Source of the DNA: Mesostigma viride
Lineage: Eukaryota; Streptophyta; Mesostigmatophyceae; Mesostigmatales; Mesostigmataceae
NCBI GenBank assembly: GCA_009746045.1
Contig: RPFO01000154.1
Coordinates: 7,248,193-7,312,192 of the forward strand
Length of the DNA stretch: 64,000 bases
Direction: 5' to 3'
Part shown: piece after piece, positions 39,402-49,161 of the stretch
Numbering within the stretch: position 1 is the first letter of the stretch
Layout of the letters: every line of letters begins with the position of its first letter
The notes under the pieces: model-generated
The model's database searches: none
Told to the model about the DNA's origin: nothing
Seen by the model: the letters and a program-made list of their open reading frames with translations, nothing else
Made by a program: the position numbers and the translations under genes

Positions 39402-39979
39402 GAACAGGGCGTGGGCGTGAGATAGTCGTGAAAAGAGAGGCCTACTGTGCAGTGTGCTATGAGCAGAACCAAAGCGATTGGAAAGGCTGCATTACACCCA
39501 CGTCTGGGTAATGGCAGCAGGTATTGAAAAAATTCGTTATGGGGGTATCTCGGTGATAGCGGATCACCAGGTGTGGCGATAACTATTCCATAGTCATTGC
39601 GCCAGTCAAAGGGAAACCGAGGGTACAGGAGGTCACGCTCCGAGGAGACTACTCGCCCACCCAGGTGGAGGGGCCCAGCCAGGCCAAGTCCATCCTGCCA
39701 ATGGGTTTTCGAATCCGAGCCGTGGCTCACTGACCGAATGCCATAATGGGGTAGCCGTCACTAGAAACAGTGAGGCGAAGGGCGGACTTACGATTTTCGT
39801 AAGGCCTGCTCCTTACACCCACACGTTTCAAGTGACGGCTAGCTTTTCCGCCCCTCAAGAGAGGTGTCTAAACGTACCTTTTCGTGCTGAATCCGAATCT
39901 GCCCTTTGTTTCGCGTTTAGATTACTACGTAAGGTGCTATCCCGTCCGCCGTCAGGCCCACCATAGCCAAGACGTATGA
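39402..39979 (-). other. 5' region of the LINE, with a stem-loop
   Basis: No ORF1 is recognised. An inverted repeat pairs 39752-39768 with 39825-39841 (one mismatch), and an inner CTTACG...CGTAAG hairpin lies at 39787-39803. A frame at 39296-39730 minus has no recognised domain. Confidence 0.5.
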
Positions 39980-40012
39980 ACGTTAGCGATTCGATCGAGC
40001 TTGACTGGAGCG

Positions 40013-40473
40013 TACACCCCCCGCATTGGTAGTTTTAATTCAGTTCAGCCAAAAGACCCTTCGGAATTAGACATTAGCGTTTTATTGGTTGAAAGTGCTA
40101 GTGTGTCCGCCCAATTAATTAATTATTAGTTTGTTTGTTTGGTTACCGAACAACCGTTAATCCGGCTGCGAAATTTAATAATTCTTTGTTTGTTTTGTAC
40201 AACCCAGCCGGATACACTGCTCTTACGGCTAGTAAAAGCACATTTTTCAGCCAGAGATTTAATATTTCTTTGTTTTTTACCGCAAAAGAAGCGCTCTTGG
40301 CAGTCAAACAATTTATTTACACTTTCTTTATTTGTTTGGTAGCTTCAAAAACTGCAGGTCAGTACATTCGGGAATTAGTTAATTAAAATTCTTTTGTTTT
40401 ATTTATCGTTTGCAGCTGGCCGGCGCCCAGCCTCATAATTATTTAGTAAACCTACCAATGCGCGGGGGGTGTA
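40013..40473. mobile_element. TIR DNA element (related family, 461 bp)
   Basis: It begins TACACCCCCCGCATTGGTAG and ends with its complement carrying two extra bases (CG). TA at each end fits a TA duplication. The interior has the same style as family 1: TTAATTAATTA, TTTGTTTGTTTG and (C/T)AG blocks separated by short GC-rich words. It has no transposase. Confidence 0.75.
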
Positions 40474-40579
40474 GTTGGTAGAGCTACAACGACTTGCTGA
40501 AATTTAAAGGATAGTAGGCGATAGCTTCGACCATTCGCGACCGGGGAGATACCGCTGGATTCGTCGTAAAAAGGTGCGT

Positions 40580-41340
40580 CCATGACTTCTCATCCCCGTG
40601 CCCCCTATAAAGCTGGTGAATGGTGCTGCTTTTGTCCATACAGCACGACCGCAACATGCTCGGGGAAGGTGATCGCAGAACTCCCCCCTGGAACCCTGCA
40701 CATTCAACTACTGGCGCGGCCGCTGAGCGGCCATAACGGCTGTCTGGCCCAACTTACAACTGCAGTTGTGTTCCTCCCCACCCAGCTATGCCACCGGATT
40801 CGGGTTGTACCTTGGTCCCTTGAACAATCATGTGTATACCAACCCAACCCCAACCTTCCCGACGCTGCTATTATTTGGCTACATGTGGGATCAGCCCGCC
40901 TGGACATGCTGTCATTGGATCCAGTGGAATTTGGCTGGGTGCTAAATCAGGGTGACAGCAGAATTGTAAACTGAAGGCCTTTACGAGTACACGGCAGAGT
41001 GGGGCTACACAATGCTCTTGCATAAAAACCATCAATTCCACCCCGGACGGACACGCTGGGGCGCTACTGAGTGGCCTGGCCACACCTGGGTCCGCAATAT
41101 CACCGTCGCCGCTGACCACCCGCTGATCGATCGCCGCGCGACCGACGTACAACACCTCTTGATGCACCGGTCCATCGCACCTCTTGATGCACCGGTCCGG
41201 CATAGTGTCCGTCGGGGTCGGGGAGATCCTCCACCGGCGATTTCAACACCCTGCCACATAAACCAACCCCAATGAAACGGTGGAACACCGATTTTTATTA
41301 TGGTGTAACCTCCAGGGAGTTTGGACCTGGTTGATTTGTC
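40580..41340 (+). pseudogene. Decayed LINE fragment (C-terminal RT region)
   Basis: Plus-strand frames are clearly homologous to the C-terminal third of the LINE at 34926-38258, for example HRIRVVPWSLEQSC, ITWLHVGNTRL-type sequence as IIWLHVGSARLDML, DPVEFGWVL, and HPLIDRRATDVQHLLMHR. They are diverged and broken by shifts, with a short internal duplication (CACCTCTTGATGCACCGGTCC) near 41155-41195. I find no target duplication or tail. Confidence 0.8.
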
Positions 41341-42499
41341 GCGCGCCGTTCCGATTCGCACGAGTATTGGCTTTACGCGGGGCCGCCACGCGGCCGGCCC
41401 GGGGGACGAGGCGAGGCAGCTATAGGCAGTGCGCGTGTGCGAGTTGTTACGCCTTTGGCATTTGGGCCTTACGGGAGCAACGCATGCGCCGTAGTGCGAC
41501 GCGCAGCACTGGGAGTTGACAGCGGTACTGACATGCGTCACCAGGAGGTCACTGCCAACGCTGGCAAGCAGCACGCACTGGCTGCTGGACTACAACACGG
41601 ACCAAGCTATAGGCTGCCAGCCTGCATGGCAATTATGCTTTATCGTGCAGGCTGAACATGCACGTGCACGCAAGCTGGCGCGTTATTGATCTCGAGAACT
41701 GTCCGCTGCAGGTAGATAATGTCGTGCAATATTGGCATTGATATTCGGCAGGCTGGCAAGCCGCTTTTGTGAATGCGACGAGGCAGCTTTTCTCGTCAGG
41801 GCCAGCTAGTTGTCGTACATGCTTGGTTGGTGATATATATAGTTGTTTGGCAAGCTCAGGGGTCGGCAAGTCGACACTGGAGTGATCTGCGACAAGGGCA
41901 TTTTGTCGTCTGGGATTTCTGGCCTACCCAGGTTGTCTAGTTGATTTTGTCGTCTAAAGAGAAAGTGCTAGATGATATGTTTCATATGCGGAACAGGGAG
42001 TCGTTGCAGACAACGACTTAGGATTTTGTGTACTTTTAGGTCTTGGTGCTGACCAAAGCCGAGTGCCACGGAGTAGCTTTGGTGCAATTGAAGCAGTATG
42101 GACGACAAAGCGGTTGTCGTCAGGATCAGATACTGAGCGTGGATACGAGGTAAGGCTGACGCAAGATATTGCGTAAGTGTGAGGCATTCATTGGGATAAG
42201 TGTGTGTTTCCACCAGGGCGTTGGATGTAGCTCTGTGTGGATCCTTGAACTCTGTCTTGGTCATGGTGGTGCGTGGCAAGTGTGGCCAGCCCTCCTTTCT
42301 TTCATTGAGCCCAGCTATTGCTGAAACAAAGCTGCCAAGTTAGGTAGAGTATTGGTAATAAAAACGTTATTTCATTTGCAACAAAGAACCCAGTGTGAAG
42401 CCTAACCTAGTCATGCCTCACTCTCAGGTCTCACCTTTTTGAGAAGTGCAGTTGGCACTGGCTTCTCGTCTTATCCACACAGAGCTAGACTGAGAGTTG
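41341..42499. other. Possible 5' LTR or leader of the methyltransferase-bearing element
   Basis: No gene is recognised. The stretch has repeated TTGTCGTC/GACGACAA words (about 41790-42120), a TATATATA run at 41831 and AATAAA-like sequence at 42357. It was contiguous with 47425 and beyond before the Copia insertion at 42505-47419. It may therefore belong to the LTR of the retroelement whose gag starts at 47722. The 3' LTR lies outside the window, so this is inference. Confidence 0.3.
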
Positions 42500-42504
42500 G
42501 TAGG

Positions 42505-43332
42505 TGTTGGAAAAGAAGAGGAAACTAATGGGTTTTACACAATGCCTTGTGCTTGGCCTTGCTACTTTTTCACCTTGCAGGTGATGAAAGACTGAGCTTG
42601 AAGACAATGGAAGAGAGACCAGAAAAAGAGTTTTATTTAATAGATTTAGAGGTTAGGAAAAGAGGTTGAATGGAGGTTCAATAGAGGTTCCTGCCCTTAG
42701 GGGGCAGTTTCCTTTTATACCTTTTAGGCTAGGAAGGATGACATCAGCAATGACATCATCACAGAAGCTTGTAGAAACATCCTAGCATATTCCTAGCATA
42801 TTCCCAGCATATTCTCAGCATATTCCAGGAATATTCCTGGCATATTCTTAGAACATTCCTAGAACATTCTAGACATGATCCAATGAGCTGGCATAATAGC
42901 TAGATGCCAAGTGTCTACGTAATAATGTGCCACATACATAACATGATTAATAAAGTGACACATCTCTTTTCCTTGGAGTGACAAGTGTCATACAATGAGT
43001 CTACCCACTTGTCATCATGTAAGTCATAACATGTGTCATCATGAGCTTCCAACATTTGTCAATTGTCAGCTCATGGACCAAACACTTGTCCACTAGGCCA
43101 TAGTACCACTTGTCAATCAAATACGTGATGCTACTAGGCTGACTCAGGGTACAAGTCATCCATGTCCAAGTATAGGACTATGGCACATGAATATTGATCA
43201 GCTCATTGAGCCCGATTCATCTAGCTTTATAATATCATAGCTATCAAATTCCCAGTCCATATGGAATAAATCCAACAAGAAATTAATCAGGCGGGGATAT
43301 ATTGTGGCCAGGTGGATATAATATCCCTAACA
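42505..43332 (-). repeat. 3' LTR of the gag-protease Copia element
   Basis: 828 bp, TG...CA. It contains short GCATATTCC repeats (about 42784-42850). Confidence 0.93.
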
Positions 43333-44490
43333 CCCCCCTTAGCCACATGGGCACAATTCAAAAGATGTCTGGGTAGGTGGAATCTCAACACCCCCCTTAA
43401 CCACATGCTCGTAGCATGCCGTCCAGTTGCTACCATGGTGCAACTGAAAATGAAGATGCCGTCCTCGTGAAACGCTTGAAGCTCCAACATGCGGTCATGA
43501 GCCGCACTACCGCCATGCACTGATCCCCCCCCGGCAACGCGAATGAGTGTCCTACCATAGCAGCAACGCACTAGCTGCCCATCAATCCTGGATGGCTGAT
43601 ACCCAACCCTTAGTTGGAAAAAAAAGTGCTCTAGATGCTACATTCCCCCCTCACTCAAAGCGGCTGCCCATGGACACAATAGGGGCACACAGTCCCACAC
43701 ATATAATACGGCAACACATGCCAACAAAGAAGGTCCCTATGAGCTAACCCAAACGGTATAGAGATAGGGTAACGGCAACAACACGTGCTGTACACACACG
43801 GAGCAACATAACATACGCCATCTCACAAAATAAATGACACCAACATCACGTTTGCGCCAATTAAACGGGGTGAGCAAACAAACATATTGGCAACAAATGC
43901 CACACAAACAAGGTGCAATACAACCTTCAACACAAAACACAGTGGCCATAACAGATAAACACGCTTCATAGCAAAGAAAACAGGACGTGCAAAACATTAC
44001 CGCCACAAAGGCGAACACAAGTAACGATTACTTCGTCACGATTCACAAATCAGTGCCCGAGAGTAAACATTACGTCCGACATTACAGGCTATGCCGAAAT
44101 GCACAGCCGAACTCGACACAAAGGACGTAAGCATTTGCATACAACCAATGCTCTCAGCACAAAACAAAATAACACACGCGTCACAGGCACTTTAATTACG
44201 AAAACAAGTCGTAGACGACAATACAACGGCGCTTCACTACGCCGCAGACCAGTGCCACAAATAGCGTGCAAAAACTCTGGAGATACACTCCAGGTACGTA
44301 GAAAACGTCTCGTGGGAACAATACCAAAATGCGTGGGCCATCGCCACTGAACGCATGGCAAAATAAGCACATAATTGCTGGAAGAACACAAAGAAACGGA
44401 ACCAGAAAACGCACGCTTACGGCGCCTCACAATTTCCAGCAAACACGACACAAAAGTCGACATACAAGTTAACTTCCCACAGACAAAACA
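43333..44490 (-). other. Internal, probably noncoding part of the gag-protease Copia element
   Basis: It starts with the polypurine tract; a second near-copy of that tract (complement of CAACACCCCCCTTAACCACATG, 43388-43409) lies 50 bp inward. The minus frames at 43737-44018 and 44089-44463 are Cys/Val/Leu-rich and do not resemble pol. Confidence 0.45.
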
Positions 44491-45117
44491 TTAGGGCAAC
44501 CTTGAGGAGTGGGATCTGTGCATCCTGGGCGACAATTTCCAAGGGTCGTTGCAGCTAGCGAAATTGCAAATGCCATGGCCTGGCCGAACACCGTAAACTG
44601 ACCGACGTGATACCTTGGCAGCATTTTGCACCTTAGTTGACCGTTGGTGCTTGACAGCACTGTGGCTGACAGGTCGCTGTCCACGTCGTTGTCGGCTCGC
44701 TCGAGGCCTCGCGCCAGCACCGGACTTGGCAGTCCAGGACTTGGAAAAATTTTGCAGCTTGGTCGATTTCGCCCTCGCGCCACGAATTTGTTCCCCCTCA
44801 GTTAGGCTGGCAGCGTTCGAGCGCCGCACCTTTGGTCTGGTCGCCGGACTTGGGTTACTAGCACCAGTATCACCTGGTATGCTGGCGGCGACAACGCGCT
44901 CCGCCTGCACTGGGCTGTTCTGGACCGCGGTTTCTGGAAGTACTTCAGCGTCTGACACGGACTTCTCCATTGCGCTGGAAACTTCTCGAATTGGCGTGAA
45001 CTTCCACTGGGCCGGCGCAGAGTATATAAAGCCACGCAGTGTGCGAGTAATGCCCAGTAGGCCGCCCCCGATCCCGCATACACGGGCAAGCATGGCCAGT
45101 ATGACCGTTAGGCCCAC
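44491..45117 (-). CDS. ORF after gag-protease, function unknown
   Basis: The 208-residue frame overlaps the end of the gag-protease frame in another phase. It has a short hydrophobic start (LTVILAMLARVCGIGGGLLG) and then Ser/Ala/Lys/Arg-rich sequence. It has no integrase or RT motif. It may be the spliced-down remainder of pol or a chance frame. Confidence 0.35.
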   Translation of the reverse strand: MGLTVILAMLARVCGIGGGLLGITRTLRGFIYSAPAQWKFTPIREVSSAMEKSVSDAEVLPETAVQNSPVQAERVVAASIPGDTGASNPSPATRPKVRRSNAASLTEGEQIRGARAKSTKLQNFSKSWTAKSGAGARPRASRQRRGQRPVSHSAVKHQRSTKVQNAAKVSRRSVYGVRPGHGICNFASCNDPWKLSPRMHRSHSSRLP

Positions 45118-46582
45118 GGCCAGCCACTCCGCCGCGTGTCCCGAGGCACGTTGAGATGCTGCGCTCGCTGCTCGCCATTTTCTGCCCTTGACAGGTAGCG
45201 TCGACGTCCTTGACGCTCGTCGCCGAAGATTTCAGCTCTGGGATGGCGTCCATTGCTGCGTCCGCACCGCGCGCGGGCAAAAAGTAGGCGTTGTTCCTCG
45301 TCACGATGCTGCAGGGCCTGCTGTTCAGCACAGCAACCCGCTTGGCGAGGTCGACGTTGTGGCCATCCTTGACGAGCTGGCCGACAGATAAAAGTCGGGT
45401 GCTCAGCTTTGGAACGAGCAGCGCGTTTTGGAGGTGCACGTCTGCCTCCTGGCCCGGCAGCTTCAGCTTGACAGTCCCGATGGCTGTCGCCTTCAGTTTG
45501 CCGCCTGAGCCGGCGATTTCCCTGTTGTGAGGGTGCAGGCACACGAAATCCGACGGGCATGGCGTCATGTGACAGCTCGCTGCAGAATCCAGCACCCAGC
45601 TGGTCGGCGCCTTCTTTTCATATTGCGTGAGTGCAGCAGTGTCCGACGGCGATGGCGACTCGGCGATGGTGGCGAAGACGAAGCCGGACGACAGCTCTGC
45701 AGCCTCCTGGGTGATGTGCGCCTCGCTGGCACCTGGTGAGTGCTCCGCTCTCGCCTCTGATGTCGCGTGGTTCCGTCGCGTCGCCTGGTTCTTGCGTTCT
45801 TGCTTCAGCTCCGGATGCTTCTCCCAGCACTGGGCCTCCACGTGCCCGAGCTTCTTGCAGTGATAGCACCGCTTTCCTCCACCTTTCTTGGTAGTAGTGT
45901 GGAAAGCCTGGCCGTCCGATGAGCTCTCCTTCTTTGCTTCAGCAGAACGCCCTCCCATCAGCATGTCCTCCGCCTCCAGCAGCGCAGCCTTGACCTCCTC
46001 CAAGTTGTCCTCCTCCTTGAAATGCACCGATATCAGCGCAGGGCGATATTTGTCTGGCAGGCCGCTCTTGAGAATGGCTGCGAAGTCTTGGTCACTCATG
46101 ACTCCCCCCACAGCACGGTACTCCGCCAGCAGCAGCAGTCCCCTTAGGATATACTGCCCCATGGTCTCCCCTGGCTTCATTTGCAGCCTGTGCAGCTGGA
46201 CCCTGAGGTCCATCCGGTGGCTCTTGGTGAGCTTTTGCTGCTCGTAGACCTCCCTCAGCGTCTTGTAGAGCTTGCTGCCAGATTGGTCTGGCACGAGCGA
46301 TAGGATGCGCCTCGCTTCTCCAACAAGTGCAGCTGAGATAACAAGGCCGACAGCCATGTCAGCCTTGGGGTCCTCCTTGGTGCCAAGCAGAACATCCTTA
46401 ACCCCGTAGAAGCGACAGAAGCCCTCAAGGGATGTCTTGGTCTCCTCCCAGCCACGTAGACTTGTGCCGTCAAATTTCAGCACCATCTTGGAGCACACAT
46501 TCAGCATAGGAGTGTAGTCCACCTCGCTTGCCATGGAGCTTGTAACTGGGCTGGGTTTCTTGGTGGTCTTCTTGGAGCTCAT
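44945..46582 (-). CDS. Copia Gag-protease polyprotein
   Basis: From ATG at 46582 (MSSKKTTKKPSPVTS). The Gag core is MVLKFDGTSLRGWEETKTSL, SHRMDLRVQLHRLQMKPGET and ILKSGLPDKYRPALI. A CCHC knuckle, CYHCKKLGHVEAQC, and a retropepsin, WVLDSAASCHMTP (with Ser-Ala instead of Ser-Gly), follow, then LSVGQLVKDGHNV, the typical segment before integrase. From about residue 450 the frame loses similarity to Copia and ends. The expected integrase GAG-pre finger is missing. Confidence 0.88.
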   Translation of the reverse strand: MSSKKTTKKPSPVTSSMASEVDYTPMLNVCSKMVLKFDGTSLRGWEETKTSLEGFCRFYGVKDVLLGTKEDPKADMAVGLVISAALVGEARRILSLVPDQSGSKLYKTLREVYEQQKLTKSHRMDLRVQLHRLQMKPGETMGQYILRGLLLLAEYRAVGGVMSDQDFAAILKSGLPDKYRPALISVHFKEEDNLEEVKAALLEAEDMLMGGRSAEAKKESSSDGQAFHTTTKKGGGKRCYHCKKLGHVEAQCWEKHPELKQERKNQATRRNHATSEARAEHSPGASEAHITQEAAELSSGFVFATIAESPSPSDTAALTQYEKKAPTSWVLDSAASCHMTPCPSDFVCLHPHNREIAGSGGKLKATAIGTVKLKLPGQEADVHLQNALLVPKLSTRLLSVGQLVKDGHNVDLAKRVAVLNSRPCSIVTRNNAYFLPARGADAAMDAIPELKSSATSVKDVDATCQGQKMASSERSISTCLGTRGGVAGRGPNGHTGHACPCMRDRGRPTGHYSHTAWLYILCAGPVEVHANSRSFQRNGEVRVRR

Positions 46583-46590
46583 GAACAATC

Positions 46591-46601
46591 CTCCGATACC
46601 A
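46591..46601 (-). promoter_or_regulatory. Primer binding site (initiator tRNA-Met type)
   Basis: On the minus strand TGGTATCGGAG directly follows the 5' LTR, one base different from the common Copia site. Confidence 0.82.
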
Positions 46602-47419
46602 TGTTGGAAAAGAAGAGGAAACTAATGGGTTTTACACAATGCCTTGTGCTTGGCCTTGCTACCCTTTCACCTTGCAGGTGATGAAAGACTGAGCTTGAAG
46701 ACAATGGAAGAGAGACCAGAAAAAGAGTTTTATTTAATAGATTTAGAGGTTAGGAAAAGAGGTTGAATGGAGGTTCAATAGAGGTTCCTGCCCTTAGGGG
46801 GCAGTTTCCTTTTATACCTTTTAGGCTAGGAAGGATGACATCAGCAATGACATCATCACAGAAGCTTGTAGAAACATCCTAGCATATTCCTAGCATATTC
46901 CCAGCATATTCTCAGCATATTCCAGGAATATTCCTGGCATATTCTTAGAACATTCCTAGAACATTCTAGACATGATCCAATGAGCTGGCATAATAGCTAG
47001 ATGCCAAGTGTCTACGTAATAATGTGCCACATAACATGATTAATAAAGTGACACATCTCTTTTCCTTGGAGTGACAAGTGTCATACAATGAGTCTACCCA
47101 CTTGTCATCATGTAAGTCATAACATGTGTCATCATGAGCTTCCAACATTTGTCAATTGTCAGCTCATGGACCAAACACTTGTCCACTAGGCCATAGTACC
47201 ACTTGTCAATCAAATACGTGATGCTACTAGGCTGACTCAGGGTACAAGTCATCCATGTCCAAGTATAGGACTATGGCACATGAATATTGATCAGCTCATT
47301 GAGCCCGATTCATCTAGCTTATCATAGCTATCAAATTCCCAGTCCATATGGAATAAATCCAACAAGAAATTAATCAGGCGGGGATATATTGTGGCCAGGT
47401 GGATATAATATCCCTAACA
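46602..47419 (-). repeat. 5' LTR of the gag-protease Copia element
   Basis: 818 bp. It lacks four bases (near 47033) and six or so bases (near 47320) present in the 3' LTR. Confidence 0.93.
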
Positions 47420-47721
47420 GTAGGTAAGCTTGGTCAAGGCTGAGGCCTCTTCCTGAATACTAGGAATAGAGGTAAAGCTGGCTGTGCAAGGCTGTCAAGG
47501 CAGGCAGCTTGCAAGCAGGTCCTGAAGCAGCATTGGTTTTCAGTTTTCAGGCAATTGTTTTCTTTCTCCATGCCCTGTGCATCTGGTGTGGTGCCAGCAA
47601 GTTGAAGGGGCCAAGTGGTGGCCCCTGTGGTGCATACTGATTTTGCACTACGTCTGCTCACTATGTAGCCCAGTGATTGGTTGCAGAAACGGTGCTCACG
47701 AGAGCACAAGCACGAAGCTTG

Positions 47722-47973
47722 ATGGCAGACCAAGATGGTCAACATCAAGGGGGCGCCAACCCCAACCAAGGCACGGTGGTGGATGGCGCACCGCGGCAGG
47801 GTGATGCTGCAGGCACGCAGGCATCCTTGCCAACTGGCGACAACGGCAATGGGCCACTCGTCCCACCAGTGCTCAGCCTCGGGTTCCGGGATGGGCAATG
47901 GGGGGGGGTCGCCGATCGGAGTGGTGGCGTTGTTGTTGGTGGTGGTGACACATCGGTCGTCAACGGAGGGCTG
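47722..47973 (+). CDS. Gag N-terminus of the methyltransferase-bearing element (split by insertion)
   Basis: From ATG 47722 (MADQDGQHQGGANPNQ). The frame is also open upstream through LTRAQARS. It is Gly/Asn/Asp-rich and low-complexity. It runs into the inserted CACTA-like element at 47974. Removing the insert with one copy of a 2-bp TG duplication continues the same frame into GGSAAGPQDGTVLP at 59705, which is good evidence that both pieces were one gene. Confidence 0.65.
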
Positions 47974-48204
47974 CACTAAGCGATTTTCCTACGCGTCGTA
48001 AAAGTATACTTAACTAGACACGCAAAGTATACCAATACGAAAGTATACTTTTACTATCTGTATGCGTCAGCGTAGGCTTACGTTTTGGATACTTTAACGT
48101 AGCTTTGGCGTACAAATTTACTTTACGTAGGTTTGGTCGTAGCAATGTCGTATCTTGCGTAAGATCTTTTGGTAATGTTGTACATACGTACCGTTATTAA
48201 ATAC

Positions 48205-48430
48205 GACACGGATACGGCAACGGATCTGCCAACGATCCGTCAAGTACAAGTTGAAGATCTTTTTGTATTGTGATACGTTTAGTTTTAAGTTACGACACAG
48301 ATACGGGAACGGATTTGTCATGGATTTGTTCAATCCACGTTGAGGATCCCGATATAAAGTGATACGATACGTTTTTAATTACGGCGCGGATACGGCAACG
48401 GATTTGTCAAAGATCCATCAAGTGCACAGT
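48205..48430. repeat. Subterminal tandem repeat of the CACTA-like element
   Basis: Three imperfect units of about 85-88 bp share TACG.C.C.GATACGG.AACGGAT and GATAC-rich words. Such arrays next to the ends are usual transposase-binding regions in CACTA elements. Only a looser version is seen at the right end (59400-59690). Confidence 0.65.
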
Positions 48431-48580
48431 TAACGGATCACAGCCGGAGGCAGGTTGACTATGCTTCTCGCGTTCACTACCGGTACTACAATCATGTCGC
48501 TATGTCGTTCTAAATTGCAGTACGCATGTCACTGATTAGAATTTCACTTATCATTTCGGTCAACCTAACCCCTAACACAC

Positions 48581-49161
48581 ATTCATGTCCCACGTAGCTC
48601 CCACAAAAACCAGCATCTTCATTAAAACAATAAGTGGAAGCATACATGTGACACTATTGACATGCCCGGAGGCACGCCGTTCAAGGCCCTTCATGAAGTA
48701 CGTTGCCCTAGAGGCAACCAAGACAAGGGTGGGTGGGTGGGGAGCAAAGAAAGAGGCCGACAAAACCAGCCAGAGCGGCTTTTAGTCGCAAAACCTCCCT
48801 TATCCCTAGCTAACTGACGTCATTAAACCCTTATGTTCAGTGATGCTAGTAAGACGCTAACCGTACAGACCGGGGGTAGAATATCCCGAATCTGCACGGC
48901 TAGTATTAAATAATGCGTAGGTTGTTCTTTTCAGGGGCACTGCACCTCACGCCCCGTTCCGCCCGGGTATAATCAACCCAAGCGCGGAACGCACATTTTA
49001 TTTAATTCATTTTTCAACCATGCACTATACTGCATCTACTAATCACAAAAGCTCTAGCCAAACAGCTACGAGAAAACACTACGACATATAAGCCGCTCAT
49101 CCAGCGGCCTCTTGTTCCCGCATTCACGTATAGAAGAAACTCCGTTCAAAGAACCCCGATT
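48581..49161 (+). repeat. Tandem duplication, unit 1
   Basis: Blocks A (48581-48654), B (48655-48708) and C (48742-49161) recur in the same order at 49159-49232, 49507-49560 and 50406-50825. The 420-bp C blocks show one visible difference. Confidence 0.9.

Larger units (their letters stand above)
34764..39979 (-). mobile_element. LINE retrotransposon, about 5.2 kb
   Basis: Flanked by the 14-bp duplication ACGTTAGCGATTCG (34750-34763 and 39980-39993). On the minus strand it encodes an apurinic-type endonuclease, reverse transcriptase and a C-terminal zinc-binding segment. No ORF1 is visible in the 5' 580 bp. It is therefore either 5'-truncated or lacks ORF1. Its 3' end lacks the poly(A) present on the sister copy at 24691-25511. 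Confidence 0.93.
42505..47419 (-). mobile_element. Non-autonomous Copia element (gag-protease only)
   Basis: LTRs at 42505-43332 (828 bp) and 46602-47419 (818 bp) start TGTTGG and end CCTAACA on the plus strand. They are flanked by GTAGG at 42500-42504 and 47420-47424. On the minus strand the PBS TGGTATCGGAG follows the 5' LTR, and a polypurine tract AAGGGGGG precedes the 3' LTR. Gag and protease are present; integrase and RT are absent. The LTRs differ by two short deletions and a few substitutions. Confidence 0.94.
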
